Part shown: positions 36,790-48,662 of the stretch, one piece after another | Position numbering within the stretch: the first letter of the stretch is position 1 | Layout of the letters: every line of letters begins with the position of its first letter | Source: Aquarana catesbeiana | Lineage: Eukaryota > Chordata > Amphibia > Anura > Ranidae | Direction: 5' to 3' | DNA length: 64,000 bases | NCBI RefSeq assembly: GCF_042186555.1 | Contig: NC_133324.1 | Coordinates: forward strand, 4,557,558 to 4,621,557 | Program-made: the position numbers and the translations under genes | Notes under the pieces: model-generated | What the model was told of the DNA's origin: nothing | The model's database searches: none | The model's input: only the letters and a program-made list of their open reading frames with translations

Positions 36790-38437
36790 GCTCTCTTTGT
36801 CCAACCTCCCTGCTCTCTCCACCAACCTCCCTGCTCTCTCCACCAACCTCCCTGCTCTCTCCACCAACCTCCCCGCTCTCTCCAACAACCTCCCACTCTC
36901 TTCACCAACCTCCCTGCTCTCTCCACCAACCTCCCCGCTCTCTCCAACAACCTCCCACTCTCTCCACCAACCTCCCCGCTCTCTTCGTCCAACCTCTCTG
37001 CTCTCTCCACCAACCTCCCCACTCTCTCCACCAACCACTGCTCTCTCTCCACTCTTTTCACCAACCTCTCTGCTCTCTCCACCAACCTCTCCGCTCTTTC
37101 CACCAACCGCTCCGCTCTCTCCACCAACCTCTCCACTCTCTCCACCAACCTCCCTGCTCTTTCCACCAACCTCCCCGCTCTCTCCAACAACCTCCCACTC
37201 TCTTCACCAACCTCCCTGCTCTCTCCACCAACCTCCCCGCTCTCTCCAACAACCTCCCACTCTCTCCACCAACCTCCCCGCTCTCTTCGTCCAACCTCTC
37301 TGCTCTCTCCACCAACCTCCCCGCTCTCTCCACCAACCACTGCTCTCTCTCCACTCTTTTCACCAACCTCTCTGCTCTCTCCACCAACCTCTCCGCTCTT
37401 TCCACCAACCGCTCCGCTCTCTCCACCAACCTCTCCACTCTCTCCACCAACCTCCCTGCTCTTTCCACCAACCACTCTGCTCTCTCCACTCCCTCCACCA
37501 ACCTCCCTGTTCTCTCCACCAACCTCTCTGCTCTGTCCACCAACCTCCCCGCTCTCTCCACCAACCTCTCCTCTCTCTTCACCAACCACTCCGCTCTCTC
37601 CACTCTTTCCACCAACCTCTACGCTCTCTCCACCAACCTCCCCGCTCTCTCCACCAACCACTCCGCTCTCTCCACTCTTTCCACCAACCTCTCTGCTCTC
37701 TCCAACAACCTCCCACTCTCTTCACCAACCTCCCTGCTCTCTCCACCAACCTCTCCGCCTTCTCCACCAACCTCTCCGCTCTCTCCACCAACCTCTCCGC
37801 CTTCTCCACCAACCTCTCCGCTCTCTCCACCAACCTCTCTGCTCTCTCCACCAACCTCCCTGCTCTCTCCACCAACCACTCCGCTCTCTCCACTCTTTCC
37901 ACCAACCTCCCCGCTCTCTCCACCAACCACTCTGCTCTCTCCACTCTTTCCACCAACCTCTCTGCTCTCTCCACCAACCTCTTCGCTCTTTCCACCAACC
38001 GCTCCGCTCTCTCCACCAACCTCTCCACTCTCTCCACCAACCTCCCTGCTCTTTTCACCAACCACTCCGCTCTCTCCACTCCCTCCACCAACCTCCCTGT
38101 TCTCTCCACCAACCTCTCTGTTCTGTCCACCAACCTCCCCGCTCTGTCCACAAACCTCTCCGCTCTGTCCACCAATCTCCCCGCTCTCTCCACCAACCTC
38201 TCCTCTCTCTTCACCAATTTCCCCGCTCTCTCCACCAACCTCCCTGCTTTCTCCACCAACCACTCCACTCCATCCACCAACCTCTCTGCTTGCTCCACCA
38301 ACCTCCCCGCTCTTTCCACCAACCTCCCTGCTCTGTCCACCAACCTTACTGCTCTCTCCACCAACTACTTTGCTCCCTCCACCAACCTCCCTGCTCTGAC
38401 CACCAACCTTCACGCTCTTTCCACCAACCACTCCGTG
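36790..38437. repeat. Pyrimidine-rich minisatellite, 21-bp unit, first block (about 75 copies)
   Basis: Unit CTCTCCACCAACCTCCCTGC plus T. The period is divisible by three, so it produces open frames of up to 592 codons, rich in Pro, Ser and Leu, that I do not regard as genes. Higher-order repeats are visible (about 36900-37140 against 37190-37460). Confidence 0.95.
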
Positions 38438-38820
38438 TAACGAAACGTTCCATACTCCACTTGAGTGCTTTCATCATATACCGCTTCCTCCCAGTCTGAA
38501 TATAGATATCAGGTATTCCAACTGCTGATAACAACAAACAAGACAATACTCATTTGGTTGATGAACATGGACTGTCTATTATAAACACAGGTACACAGGT
38601 AATACCCTGGACAATTCCCCCCCCCCCTTTGCATTCCGAGCGGGGTATACTGTCCAATCAGCAGTGAGAGTTGTTGGAGGAATTCACCCCCACCAATCTC
38701 ACAGGTAATCTACATACACATCCCATAATATCCAAGGCAGACACAATAGAACATTGGAATACAGCCCCACCCCAAATGACCCAGCATAGAGTACATAACA
38801 AAATGAGACAATAAACTAGG
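38438..38820. mobile_element. Unclassified dispersed repeat, copy 2 (partial)
   Basis: Related to 36056-36210. It inserted in, or expanded with, the 21-bp array, and is followed by a C-rich run (about 38618) and the LINE fragment. Confidence 0.5.
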
Positions 38821-39520
38821 ATGGAAAAGGACCTGGGGGTCCTAGTAGATGATAGGCTCAGCAATGGCATGCAATGCAAAGCTGCTGCTAACAAAGCAAA
38901 CAGAATATTGGCATTAAAAAGGGGATCAACTCCAGAGATAAAATGATAATTCTCCCGCTCTACAAGACTCTGGTCCGGCCGCACCTGGAGTATGCTGTCC
39001 AGTTCTGGGCACCAGTCCTCAGGAAGGACGTACTGGAAATGGAGCGAGTACAAAGAAGGGCAATAAAGCTAATAAAGGGTCTGGAGGATCTTAGTTATGA
39101 GGAAAGGTTGTGAGCTCTGAACTTATTCTCTCTGGAGAAGAGACGCTTGAGAGGGGATATGATTTCAATATACAAATACGGTACTGGTGACCCTACCATA
39201 GAAATAAAACTTTTTCGCAGTAGAGAGTTTAACAAGACTCGTGGCCACTCATTAAAATTAGAAGAAAAGAGGTTTAACCTTAAACTACGTAGAGGGTTCT
39301 TTACTGTAAGAGCGGCAAGGATGTGGAATTCCCTTCCACAGGCGGTGGTCTCAGCGGGGAGCATCGATAGTTTCAAGAAACTATTAGATAATCACCTGAA
39401 CGACCGCAACATACAGGGATATACAATGTAATACTGACACATAATCACACACATAGGTTGGACTTGATGGACTTGTGTCTTTTTTCAACCTCGCCTACTA
39501 TGTAACTATGTAACTATGAA
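38820..39520 (+). mobile_element. Rex1/CR1-like LINE 3' fragment
   Basis: The + strand encodes, with frame breaks, the reverse transcriptase tail: LYKTLVRPHLEYAVQFWAP, then ERVQRRAIKLIKGL, then RLRGDMISIYK, and FNKTRGHSLKLEEKRFNLK with WNSLPQAVV (open at 39147-39431). It ends in a short tandem tail (ACTATGTAACTATG), typical of Rex1-like elements. 5'-truncated and inactive. Confidence 0.82.
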
Positions 39521-39764
39521 AGATCAGGGCTTTCCAGATCTCATTAATCAGCATTCCTTTCACATACATCTGTCCACTGAGTCCCAAGCTGGCAGAGACC
39601 ATCATGGCCTCCTTAATAATGTCCTTTTGAATTACATAACAAAATATCTTCCTAAATGCTTGTAGCTTCCTCAAATGCCAGGGCCCATAATCAGTAGGCA
39701 AGAGGCTAGCATTCAGTCCCCTCCAAAAGCCTCTGCCCCGGGTGAGTCTATCACACTCTGCTTC
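39521..39764. other. Sequence between the LINE fragment and the second 21-bp block
   Basis: Single-copy within the window; open on the minus strand as part of a longer artefactual frame, but no domain recognised. Probably part of the same composite insertion. Confidence 0.4.
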
Positions 39765-40590
39765 CCCAACCTCCCAGCTCTCTCCACCAACCTCCCGGCC
39801 CTCTCCACCAACCTCCCCACTCTCTCCACCATCCTCCCCGCTCCCTCCACCAACCTCTCTGCTCCCTCCATCAACCTCCTGTCTCTCTCTACCAACCTCC
39901 TGTCTCTCTCCAACCCTCCCGCTCTCTCCACCAAGCACTTCGCTCTCTCCAGCAAACTCTATGGCTCTCTTCACCATCATCCTCCCTGCTCTCTCCACCA
40001 ACCTCCCCATTCTGTCCACCAACCTCTCCGTTCTGTCCACCAACCTCCCCGCTATCTCCACCAACCTCTCCTCTCTCTCCACCAACTTCTCTGCTCTCTC
40101 CACCAGCCTCCTGTCTCTCTCCACCAACCTCCTGTCTCTCTCCACCAACCTCCACGCTCTCTCCACCAACCTCCCCGGCTCTCTCCACCAACCTCCCCAT
40201 TCTGTCCACCAACCTCTCCGTTCTGTCCACCAACCTCCCCGCTATCTCCACCAACCTCTCCTCTCTCTCCACCAACCTCTCTGCTCTCTCCACCAACCTC
40301 CTGTCTCTCTCCACCAACCTCCTGTCTCTCTCCACCAACCTCCACGCTCTCTCCACCAACCTCTCTGCTCTCTCCACCAACCTCCTGTCTCTCTCCACCA
40401 ACCTCCTGTCTCTCTCCACCAACCTCCACGCTCTCTCCACCAACCTCCCCGGCTCTCTCCACCAACCTCCCCGGCTCTCTCCACCAACCTCCCAGCTCTT
40501 TCCACCAACCTCCCCGATCTCTCCACAGATGTCCTGGCTCTCTCCACCAACCTTCCCGCTCTGTCCACCAACCTCAATGCTCTCACACAT
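39765..40590. repeat. Pyrimidine-rich minisatellite, 21-bp unit, second block
   Basis: Same unit as 36790-38437 with CTCCTGTCTCTCTCCACCAA variants. A block of about 200 bp recurs (40000-40190 against 40190-40380). 40591-41225 after it is single-copy apart from the M4 exon context. Confidence 0.94.
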
Positions 40591-41225
40591 CTTCTCTGGG
40601 CTCGTCTCTGCCTTCTTCATCTTTCAGCACACAATTCTGTGATATCAGATATCAGAAAAGCCCCTCTAAGCGATAAGCCTGCTTCCCAGAGAAAATGTTG
40701 TACAGCAGATGTGACTCATTGTAAAGATTTATTATTGACTAATAAACTGCCTGCGGTTTGTGATGTCTTTGATGCTCTGTGAGATCTTTGGGGCTCTGTG
40801 ACATCTTTGGGGCTCTTTGTGAGGAACAGTAAATGATATCTCGGTGTTCGGTGGAGAGCTTCCTCAGGTCTTCTTTGCTGGAGAGGTACCTTACTTGGTT
40901 CCTGACTCCTTTAACTATACCACAGGCTCTGTAAGTGGCATGTTGTTGTCTTAGTTGACCCCCGATGGTGACAGTACAAGTGATTGGGAATCAGGTGGGA
41001 GGTTCTGTATAAGGATGAGTAATAAGGAGAACTTCTACAGTTGGGGAAATGTGGAACTTGTGTGTACACAAGGCTCCAACCACAGAATTCAAGCAGAATT
41101 CAGGACTGGCCGAGACATTCCCTGAACTTTTATCCTAACCGATCATCATCTCTCAGCAAATAATCCAGCAGCAACCTTGTGTCATATCTTTGGTGAATTG
41201 TGATTTGATGCCATTTGTCCAACAG

Positions 41226-41276
41226 ATCCTCTGCTAGTCAAGAGCCCAAAAAGAAGGAACTGAAGAATGGCAACAG
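41226..41276 (+). CDS. Candidate LOXL3 alternative mini-exon M4 (lysine-rich, 51 nt)
   Basis: Acceptor ATTTGTCCAACAG, 51 bases, donor AACAG|GTAACA, phase 2 in and out, open for 17 codons (RSSASQEPKKKELKNGN) with four Lys. Splicing it to exon 4 (AG|G) restores Arg-Leu-Tyr at the start of the second half of SRCR2. Unlike M1-M3 it has no obvious inverted repeat after the donor; a G/T-rich minisatellite begins almost at once. Its PKKKELK cluster would be the most basic run of the insert. Confidence 0.55.
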
Positions 41277-41289
41277 GTAACAGGCCGGT

Positions 41290-42895
41290 TCCTCTGTGTG
41301 GTGGTGGTGGAATGTGGCGGGAGGCTGGCCGAGACCTGGGGTGTCATGTTGTCTTTGTCTGCTGTCCTTGTGGTGTCATTGCTGGGGAAATGGGGGGCTA
41401 AGTGGTTCCTAGGGTACTATGTGTTCTGCTTACATTGTGGTGGTGGGAGGTGGTGGCAAGGGACAGGGTGCTTCCTGGGGTGTTATGTGATTTGCTTGCT
41501 TTGTGGTGTTGATGGTGGGAGGTGGTGAAGGGGACAGGGTGGTTACTGGGGTGTCATGTGGCTTGCTTGCTTTGTGGTGTTGGTGGTAGAGTGTTAGGGG
41601 GGCTTTGTGGCTTCTTGGGCATCATACCTTCTTTTTGCTTTGTAGTGTCAGAAGTGGGATGAATTGGGGGGGGAGGGGGATGTGCAATTTATGGGGTGTC
41701 AGTGGTTTGCTGCCCTTGTGGTGTCAGTAATTGGATGAGGTTGGGAGAATGGTTGTTTCTGGGGAGCCATGTAGTCTTCTCGCCTAGTTGTGTTGGTGGC
41801 CAGATGTAGCAGGAGGCTGCGTGGTTCCTGGAGTGTCTGATGTTTTGCTGATCATGTGTTATCAGTGCCAGGAAGCTGGGTGGTTCCTCTGGTGTTGTGG
41901 TCTACTTGCCTTGTGGTATTGGTGGGAGAATATGGTGGGACTTCTCTGGGCCTTCTCTGGGGTGTCATGTCTGTTGGTGTTGTGCTGTTTGTGGTAGAAG
42001 TTGTGCAGTTTCTGGGGTGTTATGTGGTCTGCTGACTTTGTGGTGTTGGGGTGGGATGTGGTGGGGGCTTTGCAATTTCTGCGGTGTCATGTGGTATGAT
42101 GACCTTGTGGTATTTTTCTGGTATGTGGTGGGAGTAGTGCAGCTATTGGAGTGTCATGTGGTCTGTTGGCCTTGTGGTATTGGTGGTGGGATGTGATTTA
42201 GGGGGGCTTTTTATTATCTGGGGTGTCATGTGGTATGATGGTCTTGCAGTATTTTTGGTGGTATGTGATTGGGGGGGGCTTTTTATTTTCTGGGATGCCA
42301 TGTGGTATGATGGCCTTGTGGTATTTTTGGTGGTATGTAATTGGGGGGGGGGGCTTTTTATTTTTTGGGGGTGTCATGTGGTATGATGGACTTGCGGTAT
42401 TTTTGGTGGGATGTGATTGGGGCTGTGCAGTTTCTGGGGTGTCATGTGATCTTGTGGGTGGGATGTGGTGGGGGTTGTGCAGTTTCTGGGGTGTCATGTG
42501 GTCTGTTGGCCTTGTGGTATTTTTGGTGGTATGTAATTGGGGGGGGGGCTTTTTATTTTTTGGGGGTGTCATGTGGTATGATGGACTTGCAGTATTTTTG
42601 GTGGGATGTGATTGGGGCTGTGCAGTTTCTGGGGTGTCATGTGATCTTGTGGGTGGGATGTGATTGGGGCTGTGCAGTTTCTGGGGTGTCATGTGATCTT
42701 GTGGGTGGGATGTGGTGGGGGTTGTGCAGTTTCTGGGGTGTCATGTGGTCTGTTGGCCTTGTGGTGTTGGTGGTGGGATGTGATGTGGGGGCTTTTTGTT
42801 TTATGGGGTGTCATGTTGTCTGCTGGTCTCTTTGTGTTGTCATCCTTGGCTGCCATGGTGGTTGCATGGCCTCTTGCTGCCATGTGGTAAATATG
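41290..42895. repeat. G/T-rich degenerate minisatellite, about 70-85-bp units
   Basis: Units around TTTCTGGGGTGTCATGTGGT, ATGATGGCCTTGTGGTATTT and TTGGTGGTATGTGATTGGGG. It begins 14 bases after the M4 donor. The segment 42380-42560 is repeated at about 42570-42760. Strong strand asymmetry with G-runs of 7-11 bases. Confidence 0.9.
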
Positions 42896-43890
42896 TGACA
42901 TCTGCTGCCCATGTTGGTGTCCTGTACGTGGCTGGTGATCCGTGTCACCCTGGAGGTGGATGGTATTCAGAGACTGATTATTACTGTAGAAAACCTTGGC
43001 TTCATTGTGGGTGTAGGTCTAGCCAATACCATTTTTTTCTAGTTTTTGGATGGAGTGGGGAAAGATTTGAATATTTGTTAGAATTTTCCTGCCATCTGGG
43101 GCTCCATCAGTGGGATTCCGGCTCACTTCCTGTCCTGATGACAACGATTTCCCAGACAGGAAGTGAGAAAAACTCTCCAACAGGAAGAGTTCTTCTTTTC
43201 CTTTGTAGAGTAGGGAAAGGTTAGAACCCCTGTCAGCATTTTATTTTCTCTGTGTTCTAGTTGTAGATTTCCCTCACTTCCTCTCTGATTAAAGCGTTGT
43301 CACCTAGACAGGAAGTGAGGTGAAATCTCACTAACATAACATGGGGGTTCCATCCTTCCCAACTCCATCCAAAACTAAAGAATGTAAAGGTTTGGCATGA
43401 CGTATAGCCAGCATGAGGGAAACATGACAGCTGACATTGTGAGCCCCTCTTCTGAACCTGCTTGTTACTGGCTGTCATGCCCATCCTCTGGCTTCCCACA
43501 CTCAAAACCAGAACACAGATCAGGACTTTACTCACCTACATACTTGTTCTTGGTTGGTCACAAGGTAAGTAGTGAAGCCAGAGGAGCAGCATAGAGCCAG
43601 GCAGTTGGTGTTTCTTGAAGTAGATCCACAATAGCAGCTTCCATCTTTCTCTCATGGTGGGATTATTGTAAATTATCTGCATTTTCTAATTGAATGTGAT
43701 TGAAATTATGTTTTAATCTTCGTCTGCAGCAGTCGGAACTTTCCATGACAACTAAATATAGAATTTCTCTTCCTTGCAACCACGGCAACGGTACTGTGAG
43801 CAGAGAAGATTGTCCATTGTTCCCTGCTCCTGTAATCGGCTCACTGCTGATTCCTCCTGTATATGTGAGGTGGACATGGTTTCTTCCTCC
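42896..43890. other. Unique intron sequence
   Basis: No gene or tandem repeat recognised. It contains short GACAGGAAGTGAG repeats (about 43150 and 43310). Confidence 0.5.
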
Positions 43891-43894
43891 TCCA

Positions 43895-46345
43895 GGACAT
43901 GGACTGTCCTCTATGAGGTCTCAATTGACATCTGAGTGTGGATTCAGGACTTGGATTGTCTCCTCTGAGATTTCAAGGGATATCTGAGTGTGGCTTCTGG
44001 ACTTGGATTGTCTCCTCTGAGATCTCAATGGACATCTGAGTGTGGCTTCAGGACTTGGATTGTCTCCTCTGAGATCTCAGTGGAAATCAGAGTTTGGATT
44101 CAGGACTTGGATTGTCTCCTCTGGGATCTCAATGGACAACTGAGTGTGGCTTCAGGACTTGGATTGTCTCCTCTGAGATCTCAATGGACATCTGAGTTTG
44201 GATTCAGGACTTGGATTGTCTCCTTTGAGATCTCAATGGACATCTGAGTTTGGATTCTGGACTTGGATGGTCTCCTCTGAGATCTCAATGGACATCTGAG
44301 TGCGGATTCAGGACTTGGATTGTCTCCTCTGAGATCTCAATGGACATCTAAGTTTGGATTCAGGACTTGGATTGTCTCCTCTGAGATCTCAATGGACATC
44401 TGAGTGTGGCTTCAGGACTTGGATTGTCTCCCCTGAGATCTCAATGGACATCTGAGTTTGGATTCAGGACTTGCATTGTCTCCTCTGGGATCTCAATGGA
44501 CAGCTGAGTGTGGCGTCAAGACTTGGATTGTCTCCTCTGAGACCTCAATGGACATCTGAGTGTGGATTCAGGACTTGGATTGTCTCCTCTGAGAACTCAA
44601 TGGACATCTGAGTTTGGATTCAGGACTTGGATTGTCTCCTCTGAGATCTCAATGGACATCTGAGTGTGGCTTCAAGACTTGGATTGTCTCCTCTGAGATC
44701 TCAATGGACATCTGAGTTTGGATTCAGGACTTGTATTGTCTCCTTTGAGATCTCAATGGACATCTGAGTTTGGATTCTGGACTTGGATGGTCTCCTCTGA
44801 GATCTCAATGGACATCTAAGTGCGGATTCAGGACTTGGATTGTCTCCTCTGAGATCTCAATGGACATCTGAGTTTGGATTCAGGACTTGGATTGTCTCCT
44901 CTTAGATCTCAATGGACATCTGAGTTTGGATTCAGGACTTGGATTGTCTCCCCTGAGATCTCAATGGACATCTGAGTTTGGATTCAGGACTTGGATTGTC
45001 TCCTCTGAGATCTCAATGGACAGCTGAGTGTGGCGTCAAGACTTGGATTGTCTCCTCTGAGACCTCAATGGACATCTGAGTGTGGATTCAGGACTTGGAT
45101 TGTCTCCTCTGAGAACTCAATGGACATCTGAGTTTGGATTCAGGACTTGGATTGTCTCCTCTGAGATCTCAATGGACATCTGAGTGTAGCTTCAAGACTT
45201 GGATTGTCTCCTCTGAGATCTCAATTGACATCTGAGTGTGGATTCAGGACTTGGATTGTCTCCTCTGAGATCTCAATGGATATCCGAGTGTGGCTTCAGG
45301 ACTTGGATTGTCTCCTCTGAGAACTCAATGGACATCTGAGTGTGGCTTCAAGACTTGGATTGTCTCCTCTGAGATCTCAATGGACATCTGAGTTTGGATT
45401 CAGGACTTGGATGGTCTCCTCTGAGATCTCAATGGACATCTAAGTGCGGATTCAGGACTTGGATTGTCTCCTCTGAGATCTCAATGGACATCTGAGTTTG
45501 GATTCAGGACTTGGATTGTCTCCTCTTAGATCTCAATGGACATCTGAGTTTGGATTCAGGACTTGGATTGTCTCCCCTGAGATCTCAATGGACATCTGAG
45601 TTTGGATTCAGGACTTGGATTGTCTCCTCTGAGATCTCAATGGACAGCTGAGTGTGGCGTCAAGACTTGGATTGTCTCCTCTGAGACCTCAATGGACATC
45701 TGAGTGTGGATTCAGGACTTGGATTGTCTCCTCTGAGAACTCAATGGACATCTGAGTTTGGATTCAGGACTTGGATTGTCTCCTCTTAGATCTCAATGGA
45801 CATCTGAGTTTGGATTCAGGACTTGGATTGTCTCCCCTGAGATCTCAATGGACATCTGAGTTTGGATTCAGGACTTGGATTGTCTCCTCTGAGATCTCAA
45901 TGGACAGCTGAGTGTGGCGTCAAGACTTGGATTGTCTCCTCTGAGACCTCAATGGACATCTGAGTGTGGATTCAGGACTTGGATTGTCTCCTCTGAGAAC
46001 TCAATGGACATCTGAGTTTGGATTCAGGACTTGGATTGTCTCCTCTGAGATCTCAATGGACATCTGAGTGTGGCTTCAAGACTTGGATTGTCTCCTCTGA
46101 GATCTCAATTGACATCTGAGTGTGGATTCAGGACTTGGATTGTCTCCTCTGAGATCTCAATGGATATCCGAGTGTGGCTTCAGGACTTGGATTGTCTCCC
46201 CGAGATCTCAATGGACATCTGAGTTTGGATTCAGGACTTGGATTGTCTCCTCTGAGATCTCAATGGACATCTGACTGTGGATTTAAGACTTAGACCATCT
46301 TCTCTGAGGCCTCAATGGACATCTGAGAGTGATTTCAGGACTTAG
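43895..46345. repeat. Minisatellite, about 52-bp unit, about 46 copies, with higher-order repeats
   Basis: Unit GACTTGGATTGTCTCCTCTG, AGATCTCAATGGACATCTGA, GTGTGGATTCAG. A diagnostic unit (GAGACCTCAATGG followed by GAGAACTCAATGG) recurs near 44540, 45060, 45685 and 45940, showing repeated block duplication. Confidence 0.96.
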
Positions 46346-46885
46346 ACAGGGACTGGCTGAATTTCAATCTATCTATGGGCAGGATGGTTGTACACAAGTC
46401 AATCTCTATCTCCTTTCTCAAAGCCCCAAACGGGGCTCCTAAAAACTGTAAAAAATTAAATTGTAAAACAAAAATAAATAAAAGAAATGGTAAAAAAAAA
46501 AAAAAAAAAACTACTGACACCAGTGGCAGAACTACCACAAAGGTCGCACTTGCGACCGAACCCTGGTGTTTTGCCACTGTGGGGGGCTCCAAGACAGCAA
46601 GAAGGGGGCCAGCTGCAGAACGCGTGAAAGGGTCCCGCTTCCAGACCTTTAATAAAGGGTCCTACAACGAGAGCAGAAGGACCCCGGGCCTGGAGGGAAG
46701 GGCCCCAGCCGGGGGTCAGGGGGGCCTTAATGTTTTTTGTACCGGGGCCCTGAAGGTTCTAGATATTCCCCTGGATTTATGGGTTTCTTCCATAATATCT
46801 CATGTATCTCATCACAATAAGCCTCCGTCCGAGGAAGGTTATTCAGTTTGCATTGTATTGGGCCCTTAGGATGTTTGTACCTGTG
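46346..46885. other. Unique sequence with a poly-A run, possibly transposon-derived
   Basis: An A-rich run at about 46493-46511 is followed by GGCAGAACTACCACAAAGGT and a GGCCCC-rich segment. It looks like a dispersed repeat but I cannot name it. Confidence 0.35.
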
Positions 46886-47700
46886 GAGGTCAGATCTCAG
46901 ACATGACCCTTAACAAGTCAGCAGTTCAGTTTAATTTCAGGGCTGGTGTTGTCCATACTTGTCAAAGTCAGGTCTCAGGAATGACCCTCAAGCTTCATTT
47001 CAGGGCTCTTGATGTTCATATTTATCAAGTCAGTTATCTGGACATGACCCTCAATGAGTCCATAGTTCAGTTTGGTTTCAGGGCTGGTGGCGGCTATACT
47101 TGTCAAAGTTAGGTCTCAGGCATGACCCTCAATGAGTCCGTAGTTCAGTTTCAATTCAAGGCTGGTGATGTCCATACTTGTTGAGGTGAGTTCTCATACA
47201 TGACCCTTGAAGAGTTTGTAGCTCAGTTTCATTTTAGGGCCTGTGATGTTTGTATTTATCAAGTCAGTTATCTGGACATGACCCTAAACGAGTCTGTAGT
47301 GCAGTTTCATTTCAGGGCTGGTGATGTCAGTATTTGTTGGGGTGTGGTCTCAGGAATGACCCTCAATGAGTCTGTAGTTCAGTTTCATTTCATGGCTGGT
47401 GATGTCCATATTTGTGGGAGTCAGGTCTCAGGAATGACTCTCAATGAGTCTGTAGTTTAGTTTCATTTCATGGCTGGTGATGTCCATATTTGTGGGAGTC
47501 AGGTCTCAGGAATGACCCTCAATGAATCTGTAGTTCAGTTTCATTTCAGGGTTGGTGATGTCCATATTTGTGGGGGTCAGGTCTCAGGAATGACCCTCAA
47601 CGAGTCTGTAGTTTAGTTTCATTTCAGGACAGATGATGTCCATACTTGTGTAAGTCAGGCCTTGGACATGGTCCCTTAACAAGTTTGTAGTTCAGTTTTA
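46885..47700. repeat. Minisatellite, about 76-bp unit, about 10 copies
   Basis: Unit GTCAGGTCTCAGGAATGACC, CTCAATGAGTCTGTAGTTCA, GTTTCATTTCAGGGCTGGTG, ATGTCCATATTTGT. 47701-48159 up to exon 4 is single-copy. Confidence 0.93.
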
Positions 47701-48159
47701 TGAGATGTCATTGTGACTGGAAACTCTGATCCTCTGACTTGGGAAAATGAGGCAATTCTTCATGCTGCTTCTTCTTTCTTCCACATTAAAACACATCTTC
47801 CCTACCAGAAATCCACAGTATCCAAGTCCTCCAGTTCGTCTTGAAAAGACATCATCCTTCATCATGGATGGCCTTGTACACAGCGAACGCCTTATATTAT
47901 TCATATCTGTGTGTTTGAAGGAAGTGTATGGGCCCCTCAGGGTCCCCCGTGTCAGGATGACAACTTTGTTTATCTTGCTTGTATCTTGCCGTGGTTGTCA
48001 CTTCAAACCCGTCTGTTGCCTCTACAGCTGATTTGCTGCCATTCTACTTTGTCGCACACAGTCTGTGGTGTACTCGTGTAAATTAGGGAGAAGCCTTTGT
48101 ATTTGGATTATCCCATCATTTGCACATTGTCAGTTATCTGCTTTCCTTCTCTTACACAG

Positions 48160-48394
48160 GTTGTACCTGGAGAGGCAGAAGCCATCTTTTCGCTTGCACT
48201 CAGTAAAATGTGGTGGCACTGAAGTTCACCTTTCTCTATGTCCCTTGGAGTTCTACAAAGTGAACAGTACAGACAGCTGTCAAGATGGATCGCCGGTTGT
48301 GATAAGCTGTACAGTTGGACCTGCCTTTGTGGGTCATGGAGCTCCAGCCCAGGCCGCCATTAAGAAGAAGAAGGTATCACAACAACAACGTGAG
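48160..48394 (+). CDS. loxl3: LOXL3 coding exon 4: second half of SRCR2 and linker
   Basis: Residues 226-304. Acceptor TCTCTTACACAG, phase 2 entry (one G, then TTG TAC CTG GAG), donor CGTGAG|GTCAGT in phase 0. It encodes LYLERQKPSFRLHSVKC, then CGGTEVHLSLCPLEFYK and PVVISCTVGP, the cysteines that close SRCR2. An NST sequon is present (near VNSTDSC). The C-terminal linker has a basic run (AIKKKKVSQQQ) comparable to the Lys/Gln-rich linker of human LOXL3 between SRCR2 and SRCR3. The intron after it is only 87 bases. Confidence 0.95.
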
Positions 48395-48481
48395 GTCAGT
48401 GATTCTTCTTCAATGCACCTGCATTCATAAATCTATCGAGTGAAGAGTACTGGCCAAGTTTATCCATGCTCTTCATTGCAG

Positions 48482-48662
48482 GGGCTCATTCGGCTGAAGG
48501 GAGGCGCTCGTCCAGGAGAAGGCCGAGTGGAAGTCTTAAAGAAGGGAGAATGGGGTACAGTGTGTGATGACCGTTGGGACGTACAAGCCGCCAGTGTGGT
48601 GTGTAGACAGCTGGGCTTTGGAAGTGCCAAGGAGGCTTTAACAGGGGCACGAATGGGGCAAG
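48482..48662 (+). CDS. loxl3: LOXL3 coding exon 5: first half of SRCR3
   Basis: Residues 305-364 plus one base. Acceptor CTTCATTGCAG, phase 0 entry, donor GGGCAAG|GTGAGA in phase 1. It encodes IRLKGGARPGEGRVEVLK, WGTVCDDRWDVQAASVVCRQLGFGSAKEA and GARMGQ, a textbook group A SRCR first half with both cysteines. Confidence 0.96.

Noticed and set aside
36721..38499. 592-codon open frame rich in Pro, Ser and Leu
   Set aside because: It is a 21-bp minisatellite read in a period divisible by three; other frames on both strands are equally open and there is no non-repeat protein sequence.
43730..43790. Possible further mini-exon (CTTCGTCTGCAG acceptor, ACG|GTACTG donor)
   Set aside because: 61 nt, so it breaks the frame, and TGA appears in the LOXL3 frame after six codons.
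46375..46869. 164-codon open frame
   Set aside because: It reads through a poly-A run and a low-complexity GC-rich segment that looks transposon-derived; no domain.
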